From: HIMB114 sp052048155
Lineage (GTDB): Bacteria; Pseudomonadota; Alphaproteobacteria; Pelagibacterales; Pelagibacteraceae
Direction of reading: 5' to 3'
Length of the DNA stretch: 64,000 bases
Assembly (NCBI RefSeq): GCF_052048155.1
Contig: NZ_JBNAIK010000004.1
Span: 50,418 to 114,417, forward strand
Shown here: one piece after another, positions 34,321 through 42,864 of the stretch
Numbering within the stretch: the first letter of the stretch is position 1
Layout: each line of letters starts with the position of its first letter
Made by a program: the position numbers and the translations under genes
Notes under the pieces: model-generated
Seen by the model: the letters and a program-made list of their open reading frames with translations, nothing else
What the model was told of the DNA's origin: nothing
Database searches by the model: none

Positions 34321-34536
34321 TTATAAGCTTTCTGCAGAAATACAGTTTTGTTTTGTAATTTTTTTTCCAAAATCTGGATTAGTATTTTTGTTAACAATCC
34401 AAATATAAGATTTTTCGTAAGTTCCATCCTTCGCAACTTGAGTACATTTTTTACCAAATTTAACCGAGTGTTGAGCGCAATTAGCTACAAAAACGAAAGC
34501 TAAAAGAACCAATATGTTAGACATTTTTTTTATCAT
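34321..34536 (-). CDS. Small lipoprotein
   Basis: A 71-residue protein from the ATG at 34536 (MIKKMSNILVLLAF); a start at 34551 would add 5 residues and an inner ATG is also possible. The hydrophobic stretch ends in FVANC, a plausible lipobox with Cys20 lipidated. Two further Cys (KKCTQVA, KQNCIS) could form a disulfide. I do not recognise a family. It is monocistronic, between the cold-shock gene and the divergent tRNA-Thr. Confidence 0.65.
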   Translation of the reverse strand: MIKKMSNILVLLAFVFVANCAQHSVKFGKKCTQVAKDGTYEKSYIWIVNKNTNPDFGKKITKQNCISAESL

Positions 34537-34623
34537 AAAAAACAAATACAAATTAAAAAAGTTTAATTTTTGATTAAAAAAAGACTTTTATTAGACAATG
34601 GAAAATATATTAATAATTAAAAT

Positions 34624-34699
34624 GCCCACATAGCTCAGTTGGTAGAGCACGTCCATGGTAAGGACGGGGTCATCAGTTCAATTCTGGTTGTGGGCACCA
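34624..34699 (+). tRNA. tRNA-Thr (GGT)
   Basis: Plus-strand cloverleaf: acceptor GCCCACA/TGTGGGC, D arm GCTC/GAGC, anticodon stem CGTCC/GGACG with loop ATGGTAA (anticodon GGT), T loop TTCAATT, A73 and encoded CCA. One base separates the CCA from the end of the convergent dehydrogenase gene. Confidence 0.96.
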
Positions 34700-34700
34700 C

Positions 34701-35552
34701 TTATTTTAAATTTGAAATTTCCTTGTACAAAGAGCAATGATCATCGTTCTCAAAACCTGAGTCACATAAGTTTTTAAACATATTTTGTATAAGCTTCGAA
34801 ATTGGAAGTTTTATGCCTTTTTGTGAGGCGCATTCAAGAATATTGTTCATATCTTTTAAATGTGTAATATTTTTTCCTCGTGCAACAAAATCTTTATCTA
34901 TCATTCTTTGTCCATGATTTTGTAGAATTTTTCCATCAGCAAACCCTCCAGATACTGCTGCGATAAATTTATTTGGATCTGCTCCATTTTTTTCACATAA
35001 AATAATAGCTTCAGCTACTGCTCCAATTGTAACTCCAACTATAATTTGGTTACATAATTTAGAAACTTGACCACTGCCATTTGGACCTACTAAAGTTGGA
35101 TTACCCATGGCTTCTAATACATTTTTCACTTTCAAAAATGCATCTTTATCACCTCCGGCCATAATAGCTAAAGAGCCAGATTTTGCCCCTTCCGGACCTC
35201 CAGAAACTGGAGCATCTATAAAGTTTGAATTTTTTTCTTTCAGTATCTTATAACATTCGTTAGCTGTAGAAACTTTTGTAGAACTCATATCTACAAATAC
35301 AGTTCCAGATTTAATAAAATTTTTTATTTGATTAATAATTTCTATTACTTCTTTATCGCCAGGTAACATGGATATAATAACATCGGTTTCCTTTGATAAA
35401 CTTTCTAAAGTATTGCAAAGTGTAATTTTATATTTTTCAAGACCCTTCATCTTTTCAAAAGTTCTATTGAAAGATTTTAGTTCAAATTTTTTGGCGATAT
35501 TAATAGCCATTGGAAAGCCCATCAGACCTGTGCCTATAATTCCAACTTTCAT
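34701..35552 (-). CDS. 3-hydroxyisobutyrate dehydrogenase-family oxidoreductase
   Basis: A 283-residue beta-hydroxyacid dehydrogenase. It has the dinucleotide motif GIIGTGLMGFPMA, the family signature FIDAPVSGGPEGAKSG, and catalytic Lys165 in GSGQVSKLCNQ. Likely substrates are 3-hydroxyisobutyrate or tartronate semialdehyde, with NAD(P). It lies 3 nt after an aldehyde dehydrogenase on the same strand, so the two may act in sequence on a hydroxy acid/semialdehyde pair; the exact substrate is inference. Confidence 0.82.
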   Translation of the reverse strand: MKVGIIGTGLMGFPMAINIAKKFELKSFNRTFEKMKGLEKYKITLCNTLESLSKETDVIISMLPGDKEVIEIINQIKNFIKSGTVFVDMSSTKVSTANECYKILKEKNSNFIDAPVSGGPEGAKSGSLAIMAGGDKDAFLKVKNVLEAMGNPTLVGPNGSGQVSKLCNQIIVGVTIGAVAEAIILCEKNGADPNKFIAAVSGGFADGKILQNHGQRMIDKDFVARGKNITHLKDMNNILECASQKGIKLPISKLIQNMFKNLCDSGFENDDHCSLYKEISNLK

Positions 35553-35555
35553 AAA

Positions 35556-36992
35556 CTAACCTTTTAAGCCGAGATGAGTGTACTTTATATTTAAATAATC
35601 CTTTATTGCCATTGAACCACCCTCTCTTCCATATCCACTCTGTTTAATTCCTCCAAATGGAGTTTCTGCAGTTGGTATCACAGGTGTATTAATCGCGACC
35701 ATTCCTGTTTCTAAAGCTTCAGATGTTTCATGAGCAACGTTCATAGAAGAAGTACAAACATAAGCTGCCAATCCATTTTGATGATTATTTGCTCTTTTAA
35801 CTACATCGTCGAATGATTTAAAAGACATTATTGGAGATAATGGTCCAAAAGGTTCTGTCTGGGTTATCGTGAAATCATCTCCAACATTATCAAAAACAGT
35901 TGGTTCATAAAAATACCCCTTATTAAATTTTGCAGACCTTTTTCCGCCGCATAAAATTTTGGCCCCCTCTTTTTCTGTTAACCTAACAAGTTCTTCAATT
36001 TCATTTATTCTTTTTTCTGTTGTGATTGGGCCAAGATCAGTATCTTTATTTATGCCTGGACCAATTTTCAATTTTTGTGTTTTTTCTACATAACCTTTCG
36101 TAAAGTCATCTTTCTTGCTTTCATGAATATAAAATCTTGACGGTGAAATACAGACCTGCCCTGTGTTTCTATACTTTGCTAAAATTGCCATATTCACAGC
36201 TTTTTCTATATCTGCATCAGCATGAACGATAAAAGGTGAATGTCCGCTTAACTCCATTGTTACTCTTTGAACTTTATCTGCAGCTTGCTTTAAAATTAGT
36301 TTACCTACTCTAGTCGATCCAGTGATTGATATTTTTTTGATTATGTCTGAACTTATAAGTTGTTGAGCTATACCGGCTGGATCTCCGGAAAGCATATTAA
36401 CAGCACCATCGGGCAGTCCAACTTCTTTAATAATATCAATTAAAACCATTACTGACCCTGGAGTTATAACATCTGGTTTACAAACTATAGAACACCCTGC
36501 CCCAAGAGCAGTTGATATTTTTCTAGAAGCCAGAATACATGGAAAATTCCATGGGACTAAACCCGCAACGACCCCCACGGGTTCATAATTAATTATAACC
36601 CTTGTATCTTTAAATCTACTTTCTACAGTTTGACCATAAATCCTTTTTGTTTCTTCTGCATTCCACTCAAAAATATCTGCTGATGCTATTGCTTCCGCTT
36701 GGGCCTGTAAAAAAGGTTTTCCAACTTCAAGTGAGATCCACTTAGCTATCTCATCTTTTCTTTTTCTAATAAGTTCTGCAATTTTTCTAATTTTGTTTGA
36801 TCTTTCCCATGCTTGCGTATTTTTCCAAGCAACAAAACCTTTGGCTGCGGATTGAATTGCCTGCTCTACTTCTTGCTCTGATGCTTTAGATGCTGAGCCT
36901 AATATTTCTTCGGTTGATGGGTTAATAACTTGATAAGATTCTTTTGATTTATGCCATTTATTATTGATGAATTGACCAAAATTTTCGTACAT
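35556..36992 (-). CDS. Succinate-semialdehyde dehydrogenase-like aldehyde dehydrogenase
   Basis: A 478-residue aldehyde dehydrogenase with Asn149 (PWNFP), Lys172 (CKPD), catalytic Glu247 (MELSGHSP) and catalytic Cys281 (GQVCISPSRF). The GabD branch is favoured by the overall pattern (EEILGSASKAS, PFGGIKQSGYGREGG). ELSG replaces the common ELGG. It is coupled to the hydroxyacid dehydrogenase downstream and divergent from aceE across 84 bp. Other semialdehydes are possible substrates. Confidence 0.83.
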   Translation of the reverse strand: MYENFGQFINNKWHKSKESYQVINPSTEEILGSASKASEQEVEQAIQSAAKGFVAWKNTQAWERSNKIRKIAELIRKRKDEIAKWISLEVGKPFLQAQAEAIASADIFEWNAEETKRIYGQTVESRFKDTRVIINYEPVGVVAGLVPWNFPCILASRKISTALGAGCSIVCKPDVITPGSVMVLIDIIKEVGLPDGAVNMLSGDPAGIAQQLISSDIIKKISITGSTRVGKLILKQAADKVQRVTMELSGHSPFIVHADADIEKAVNMAILAKYRNTGQVCISPSRFYIHESKKDDFTKGYVEKTQKLKIGPGINKDTDLGPITTEKRINEIEELVRLTEKEGAKILCGGKRSAKFNKGYFYEPTVFDNVGDDFTITQTEPFGPLSPIMSFKSFDDVVKRANNHQNGLAAYVCTSSMNVAHETSEALETGMVAINTPVIPTAETPFGGIKQSGYGREGGSMAIKDYLNIKYTHLGLKG

Positions 36993-37025
36993 TTTTTTAA
37001 TTATTTATATATGTAGCGGTTCGTA

Positions 37026-37070
37026 TATATTAAGAAAATAAAAATTTAAATTAATATTAATTAATAAGGA
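37026..37070 (+). promoter_or_regulatory. Putative -10 and Shine-Dalgarno of aceE
   Basis: TATATT at 37026-37031 could be the -10 box; no convincing -35 is seen. AAGGA at 37066-37070 lies 6 nt before the TTG start and supports that start codon. The A/T palindromes between them (around TTAATATTAA) are of unclear meaning. Confidence 0.4.
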
Positions 37071-37076
37071 AAAAAA

Positions 37077-40000
37077 TTGTCATCAGAATTAAAAGTCCCT
37101 GATATTGGTGATTTCAAAGATGTTGAGATAATTGAAATTCTTGTAAAAGAGGGACAAAAAGTTTCCAAAAATGATCCTCTTATTACTCTTGAAAGTGATA
37201 AATCAAGTGTTGAAGTTCCATCATCATCGGATGGAACAATTCAAAAATTGAATGTAAAAATTGGAGATAAGGTTTCGCAGGGAAGTATTATCGGTTTAAT
37301 AGATAATGGTTCAAATGGAGCTGGCTCAAAAGATAATTCAGAAATAAAAATAAGCGAGTCAGATAGTAGCGCACAAAATTTTATCACAGTGCCAGATATT
37401 GGAGATTTTAAAAACGTTGAAATAATTGAAGTACTAGTAAAAGAAGGTGATGAAATCAACAAGGGGGATCCAATCATTACTCTTGAAAGTGATAAATCAA
37501 GTATGGAGGTTCCCAGTAATACTTCAGGAAAAATTAATAATCTTAAAATTAAAATTGGAGACAAAGTTTCTCAAGGAGATATTCTTGCAGAGTTATCAAG
37601 CTCTAATCAAACAGAAAAAGTGGAGATAAAAAAAGAAATACCAAAAAATATTCAAAATAATGGTCAAGCACAGACTAACAACCAAGCTAAACCAGAAACT
37701 AATAGAATTGAAATAAAACATGAGGGTGTTTATGGATCTAATCCAGATATTGCGGATATTGATCCAGAGGAAACAGATGAGTGGATCGAGTCTTTAAACT
37801 CAGTTGTTAAAAGAGATGGTTCTAGAAGAGCTCACTTTCTTTTAACAAAATTAATCAATCAAGCTTATATATCAGGATCTAATCTTCCGTTTACTCAAAA
37901 TACTCCCTACATAAATACTATTCCTCCTCAACTGGAAACAAAATCACCCGGAGATCAAAATATAGAAAAAAGTATCAGATCGTTAATCAGGTGGAATGCT
38001 GCAACAATGGTTGTGAGAGCAAACAAGATATCACCTGAACTAGGTGGGCATATTGCAACATTTGCATCTGCTGCAACTCTTTACGATGTAGGTTGTAATC
38101 ACTTCTGGAGAGGTAAAACTAATGATTTTTTAGGAGACATGATTTACTTTCAGGGTCACGCAGCACCTGGTATGTATGCAAGATCATATCTTGAAGGACG
38201 AATATCAGAACAGCAATTGATAAACTTTAGACAAGAAGCAAATATTAAACGAGGAGAAGGTTTATCATCTTACCCTCACCCATGGTTAATGCCAGATTAC
38301 TGGCAGTTTCCAACTGTATCAATGGGGCTGGGTCCTATCACTTCAATTTATAATGCAAGATTTATGAAATATATGGAGAATAGAAATTTAATTCCTAAAC
38401 AAGACAGAAAAATCTGGACCTTTATGGGAGATGGAGAGTGCGACGAACCAGAGTCTCTTGGTGCAATAGGTTTGGCTGCTAGAGAAAATCTAGATAATTT
38501 AATATTTGTCATTAACTGTAATTTACAAAGATTGGACGGACCAGTTAGAGGAAATGGAAAAATTATCCAAGAACTTGAGGGTACTTTTAGAGGTGCTGGA
38601 TGGAATGTTCTTAAAGTTATTTGGGGTTCATATTGGGACCCTCTCTTGCAGGCTGATAAAACAGGTTTGTTAATGAAAAGAATGGATGAATGTGTTGACG
38701 GTGAATACCAAGCTTTTAAAGCTAAAGGTGGAAAATATGTTAGAGAAAAATTTTTTGGCAAGTACCCAGAACTAAAACAACTAGTTTCGAATCTTACTGA
38801 TGAAGATATTTGGAGATTAAATCGAGGCGGTCATGATCCTCATAAAGTTTATGCGGCCTATGATGCTGCCATGAAGCACAAAGGACAACCGACAGTAATT
38901 TTAACAAAAACAATTAAAGGTTATGGAATGGGTAAATCTGGTGAAAGTATTAATACAACTCACCAGCAAAAAAAGCTCGGTCTAGATGATATGTATTATT
39001 TTAGAGACCGTTTTGATATTCCGTTAACAGATAAGCAAGTAGAAAATCTTGAGTTTTACAGGCCTGACGAAAAATCAGATGAAATACAATATTTAAAAGA
39101 GAGAAGAGCAGCTCTAGGAGGCTTTATCCCTTCAAGATCTTCAAATTCTAAACAGATTAAAATTTCAGATCCAAGTATTTTTGACTCTTCAATGAAAAGC
39201 TCTGGTGAAAGGGAGCTTTCAACTACAATGGCACTAGTTGCTATTTTAGGTAAAATATTTAGAGATAAAGAAGTCGCACCAAAACTTGTTCCTATAATTC
39301 CCGATGAAGCTAGAACTTTTGGTATGGAAGGGTTTTTTCAAAAAGTTGGAATATATGCTCATGAAGGACAAAAATATGAACCTGTAGATTCTGAACAATT
39401 AAGTTCATATAGGGAAGATCAAAGCGGTCAAGTTCTAGAAGAAGGTATTACTGAAGCCGGTGCAATGTCATCTTTTATCGCTGCAGGAACATCATACACT
39501 AACCACGATGTTGAAATGGTTCCATTCTATATTTTTTACTCCATGTTTGGATTTCAAAGAGTTATGGATCTTGCATGGGCAGCTGGTGACTCACAAGCTA
39601 GAGGCTTTTTAATTGGTGCCACTTCTGGAAGAACAACTCTAGCTGGGGAAGGTTTACAACATCAAGATGGTCAAGGACTAATTATGGCTTCGATGATACC
39701 AAATTGTATTTCTTACGACCCAACCTATGCATACGAAATGGCAACCATTGTTGAAGATGGAATTAAAAGAATGCACGAAAATAAAGAGAATATTTTTTAT
39801 TATGTCACCGCACTTAACGAAAACTATAAACATCCAGAAATTCCAGGTCATGTAAAGAAAGAAGATATTCTAAAAGGAATGTATTTATTTAAAGAATTTC
39901 GAAATAAAGGCAAAGCTATAGTCCAGCTTTTTGGCTCAGGCTCAATACTAAATGAAATAATTAAAGCGGCTCAAATTTTAAGTGAAGAGTTTGGAATTGA

Positions 40001-40409
40001 TAGCGATGTTTGGAGTATAACTTCATACTCAGAAATACAGAGAGAAGGTGCAGAAACTTTGAGATGGAACCAGCTTCATCCGGATAAAGACTCAAGAAAA
40101 ACCTATATCGAAAAATGTTTAGAAGGTAGATCAGGCCCAATAATTGCTGCAAGTGACTACATCAGATCACACGTTGATCAAATTAGACCATATATAAAAA
40201 CTAATTTTTTAACACTAGGAACTGATGGTTATGGACGAAGCGACACGAGAAAAGAACTAAGAAAGTTTTTTGAAGTTAATAAAGAGTCAATTGTAGTAAA
40301 TACTTTAAGCACTTTATCTAAAGAACAAAAGATTGCGTCTAAAGTTGTTAAGGATGCTATTAAAAAATATAATATTGATCCTGATAAACCTTATCCAGTA
40401 AAATTATAA
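37077..40409 (+). CDS. aceE: Pyruvate dehydrogenase E1 (AceE type) with two N-terminal lipoyl domains
   Basis: A 1110-residue protein starting at TTG. Residues about 1-78 and 104-180 are lipoyl domains, each with the ESDKSS lipoylation-site Lys. A Gln/Asn/Lys-rich linker (about 185-222) leads into a full homodimeric AceE-type E1 of about 887 residues with the ThDP motif GDGECDEPES...NCNLQRLDG, DEARTFGMEG and GTSGRTTLAGEGLQHQDG-type blocks. It decarboxylates pyruvate and reductively acetylates lipoyl groups. Ordinary AceE has no lipoyl domain, so here the swinging arms sit on E1. aceF follows directly with no gap; E3 (lpd) is not in the window. Confidence 0.95.
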   Translation: MSSELKVPDIGDFKDVEIIEILVKEGQKVSKNDPLITLESDKSSVEVPSSSDGTIQKLNVKIGDKVSQGSIIGLIDNGSNGAGSKDNSEIKISESDSSAQNFITVPDIGDFKNVEIIEVLVKEGDEINKGDPIITLESDKSSMEVPSNTSGKINNLKIKIGDKVSQGDILAELSSSNQTEKVEIKKEIPKNIQNNGQAQTNNQAKPETNRIEIKHEGVYGSNPDIADIDPEETDEWIESLNSVVKRDGSRRAHFLLTKLINQAYISGSNLPFTQNTPYINTIPPQLETKSPGDQNIEKSIRSLIRWNAATMVVRANKISPELGGHIATFASAATLYDVGCNHFWRGKTNDFLGDMIYFQGHAAPGMYARSYLEGRISEQQLINFRQEANIKRGEGLSSYPHPWLMPDYWQFPTVSMGLGPITSIYNARFMKYMENRNLIPKQDRKIWTFMGDGECDEPESLGAIGLAARENLDNLIFVINCNLQRLDGPVRGNGKIIQELEGTFRGAGWNVLKVIWGSYWDPLLQADKTGLLMKRMDECVDGEYQAFKAKGGKYVREKFFGKYPELKQLVSNLTDEDIWRLNRGGHDPHKVYAAYDAAMKHKGQPTVILTKTIKGYGMGKSGESINTTHQQKKLGLDDMYYFRDRFDIPLTDKQVENLEFYRPDEKSDEIQYLKERRAALGGFIPSRSSNSKQIKISDPSIFDSSMKSSGERELSTTMALVAILGKIFRDKEVAPKLVPIIPDEARTFGMEGFFQKVGIYAHEGQKYEPVDSEQLSSYREDQSGQVLEEGITEAGAMSSFIAAGTSYTNHDVEMVPFYIFYSMFGFQRVMDLAWAAGDSQARGFLIGATSGRTTLAGEGLQHQDGQGLIMASMIPNCISYDPTYAYEMATIVEDGIKRMHENKENIFYYVTALNENYKHPEIPGHVKKEDILKGMYLFKEFRNKGKAIVQLFGSGSILNEIIKAAQILSEEFGIDSDVWSITSYSEIQREGAETLRWNQLHPDKDSRKTYIEKCLEGRSGPIIAASDYIRSHVDQIRPYIKTNFLTLGTDGYGRSDTRKELRKFFEVNKESIVVNTLSTLSKEQKIASKVVKDAIKKYNIDPDKPYPVKL
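37389..37514 (+). repeat. Second lipoyl-coding repeat in aceE
   Basis: Codon-by-codon reading against the aceF lipoyl segment (40428-40553) gives 112 identities in 126 bases (about 89%), including an uninterrupted run over 30 bases. Against the first aceE lipoyl segment the same count is about 96 of 126. This suggests duplication from, or gene conversion with, aceF. Confidence 0.8.
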
Positions 40410-41657
40410 ATGAGTGAAATAGTTAAAGTTCCAAATATTGGTGATTTTAAAAACGTCGAGATAATTGAAGTATTAGTTAAAGAAGGTGATGAAATCAATA
40501 AGGGTGATCCAATCATTACTCTTGAAAGTGATAAATCTAGCGTTGAGGTTCCTTCATCATTTTCAGGTAAAATATCAAATATAAAAATAAAAATTGGAGA
40601 TAAAGTATCAGAAGGTGATCAAATTTTAGAAATTACCACAAATGAAAAATCATCTTCTGAGCAAATACAAAAAGAACAAAAAACAAATAAAGAAATATTT
40701 AAAAAAGAAGAAGTGAGGCAAACAAATATCACCGAACAAATAAATTTATCTGATTCAACAGGTGCAAGCCCAAATACTCTTAAATTTGCTAGAGAACTTG
40801 GTATTAATATTAATGAATTGCAAGGTTCTGGAAGAGGTGGCAGAGTTAAAAAAGAAGATATAAAAAATTTTGTAAAAAATAGGAATGTTGTTCCACAATC
40901 TAATGATACCAAAATTTCCGATAAAGTAGATCTGCCTTATGAACACTCCGAATTTGGACCAGTTGATATTCAAAAAATTCCAAGAATTAAAAGATTATCA
41001 GGACCCCATTTAGTTAAAGCATGGAATAGTATTCCTCATGTGACACAACATGATGAAATTGATGTTACTGAAATGGAAAACTTTAGAAAAGGATTGGTTG
41101 ATCTTAATACTAGAGAAAAAATTCCTGTAACTCCATTGGCGTTCATCATGAAAGCATTGGTAAATGCAATGAAAAAATATCCTAATTTTAACTCATCTTT
41201 AGATCCAGAAAATGAAGAGGTAGTTTATAAAAAATATTTTCACATTGGAATTGCAGTAGATACTCCGCATGGATTAATGGTTCCAAAAATTAGAAACGTT
41301 GATCAAAAAGATATTCTTACTCTTGGAAAAGAATTAAGAAAAGTTAGTAAACAATGTAAGGAATTAAAAATTGATAAAAAAGAATTTTTTGGTGGTTCAA
41401 TGACAATATCAAGCTTGGGTGGAATTGGTGGAAGTTTTTTCACGCCAATCGTAAACTTGCCAGAAGTTTGTATTTTAGGAATTGGCAAAACAGAAACTAA
41501 ACAAGTTTACATTGATGGCAAATTCTTGCCTCGTAAAATGATGCCAATTTCTTTATCCTATGACCATAGAATGATAGATGGTGCAGAAGCTGCAAGATTT
41601 TGTCAGGATTTAAAAATTAGTCTTGGTAGAAATTTTGCATTTAAATTAGCAAGTTAA
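40410..41657 (+). CDS. aceF: Dihydrolipoamide acetyltransferase (PDH E2) AceF
   Basis: A 415-residue E2 with a single lipoyl domain (about 1-78, Lys in ESDKSS), an Asn/Lys/Glu-rich linker, a peripheral-subunit-binding domain (ASPNTLKFARELGI, GSGRGGRVKKEDI, about 117-155) and the catalytic core ending SYDHRMIDGAEAARF with the active-site His and Asp. It transfers acetyl to CoA and forms the complex core. E2s paired with AceE in gammaproteobacteria often carry up to three lipoyl domains; here one is on E2 and two are on E1. It is immediately after aceE and overlaps the hydrolase gene by one base. Confidence 0.95.
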   Translation: MSEIVKVPNIGDFKNVEIIEVLVKEGDEINKGDPIITLESDKSSVEVPSSFSGKISNIKIKIGDKVSEGDQILEITTNEKSSSEQIQKEQKTNKEIFKKEEVRQTNITEQINLSDSTGASPNTLKFARELGININELQGSGRGGRVKKEDIKNFVKNRNVVPQSNDTKISDKVDLPYEHSEFGPVDIQKIPRIKRLSGPHLVKAWNSIPHVTQHDEIDVTEMENFRKGLVDLNTREKIPVTPLAFIMKALVNAMKKYPNFNSSLDPENEEVVYKKYFHIGIAVDTPHGLMVPKIRNVDQKDILTLGKELRKVSKQCKELKIDKKEFFGGSMTISSLGGIGGSFFTPIVNLPEVCILGIGKTETKQVYIDGKFLPRKMMPISLSYDHRMIDGAEAARFCQDLKISLGRNFAFKLAS

Positions 41658-42766
41658 TGTTGGTCCAGGGTATTTGTCCTCCCAAATTTGAAGAATTAAA
41701 AAATATATTTCAAAAATATTTTGATAATAATGAGGAATCAGGCGCTAATTTTTCAATCGTTAAAAATAGTGAAATTTTAGTAAATATATTCGGGGGACAA
41801 AAAAGTAAAAACAGCTCTTGGGATGAAAATACAATTGTAAATACATTCTCTTTAAGCAAAGGCATTTATGCAAGTTGTATTGCAAGATTAATTGAAGAAA
41901 ATGAATTAGATATTGAAAAAAAAGTCTCATTTTACTGGCCAGAATTTAAAAATAATAAAGAAAAAATTTTAGTAAAAGATATTTTATCTCATCAATCCGG
42001 TTTATTTAGATTTAAAGAAAAAATATCAAATGAAGATTTATTAAATTATGAAAAGATAATTTATATTTTAGAAAAACAAAATCCTGATCATGAACCTGGT
42101 GAGAAAACATATTATCATGCGAAAACACATGGATATCTTGTTGAAAACCTTATTAGAAAAATTACAAAAAAAAGTTTAAAAGAATTTTTTTATGAAAATT
42201 TTTCACAAAAATATAATTTAAACTTTAATTTTGGATTTAAAGAAGACGACTTTAATAATGTTAGTGATTTAATTGAAAATAATATAGAAACTGAAAGAAC
42301 GGATAAGGAATTCGATGCTTTTAACAATCCAAAACATGAAATAAACTTTTATAATTCAAAAAAATGGAGATTGTCAGGTGTGCCCTCTATGGGTGGGCAT
42401 GGCTCAGCATTATCAATTGCTAAGTTATACGATTTACTGGCTAATGATTTGAAATCAGATCATAAAAAAATAATTTCGCAAAAAAAATTTAAAAAGATTT
42501 TGCTACAATCACCATCAAGAATAGATGATAGTCTCAAACTTCCAATTAAATGGACTTACTCTGGTTATATTTTGAGGGGTGGTTGGATGTTCGGAAAAAA
42601 TAAAGAATCTTTTGGACATAATGGCTGGGGTGGATCTTTAGGATTTGGGGATCCGATAGAAGGCATAGGCATTGCTTATGTAACAAGAAAAATAAACTCT
42701 GGTATGGGAGCAGATAGTAGAGCTGTAAACCTAATAAAAAAAACTTACGATATTTTTTATAATTAA
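41657..42766 (+). CDS. Beta-lactamase-family serine hydrolase
   Basis: A 369-residue class C beta-lactamase/EstB-like protein. The SxxK nucleophile is S65-L-S-K68, the second motif is Y153-H-A and the third is HNG in FGHNGWGG near the C-terminus. There is no signal peptide, so a cytoplasmic esterase or amidase is more likely than an antibiotic-resistance enzyme. It overlaps the end of aceF by one base (TAATG), so it is cotranscribed with the PDH genes; the reason is unknown. Confidence 0.82.
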   Translation: MLVQGICPPKFEELKNIFQKYFDNNEESGANFSIVKNSEILVNIFGGQKSKNSSWDENTIVNTFSLSKGIYASCIARLIEENELDIEKKVSFYWPEFKNNKEKILVKDILSHQSGLFRFKEKISNEDLLNYEKIIYILEKQNPDHEPGEKTYYHAKTHGYLVENLIRKITKKSLKEFFYENFSQKYNLNFNFGFKEDDFNNVSDLIENNIETERTDKEFDAFNNPKHEINFYNSKKWRLSGVPSMGGHGSALSIAKLYDLLANDLKSDHKKIISQKKFKKILLQSPSRIDDSLKLPIKWTYSGYILRGGWMFGKNKESFGHNGWGGSLGFGDPIEGIGIAYVTRKINSGMGADSRAVNLIKKTYDIFYN

Positions 42767-42774
42767 TTTTTAGT

Positions 42775-42864
42775 TGGCGGAGAGAGCGGGATTCGAACCC
42801 GCGAAAGAGTTACCCCTTTACACGCTTTCCAAGCGTGCGCCTTAAACCGCTCGGCCATCTCTCC
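42775..42864 (-). tRNA. tRNA-Ser (GGA)
   Basis: Type II tRNA on the minus strand: acceptor GGAGAGA/TCTCTCC, anticodon stem CACGC/GCGTG with loop TTGGAAA (anticodon GGA), a long variable arm, T arm GCGGG/CCCGC, G73 and encoded CCA. G1 (42864) is also the last base of the UAG stop codon of the upstream glycosyltransferase gene on the same strand. Confidence 0.96.

Noticed and set aside
38348..38761. 137-codon minus-strand frame within aceE
   Set aside because: Lies opposite the conserved ThDP region of E1; shadow.
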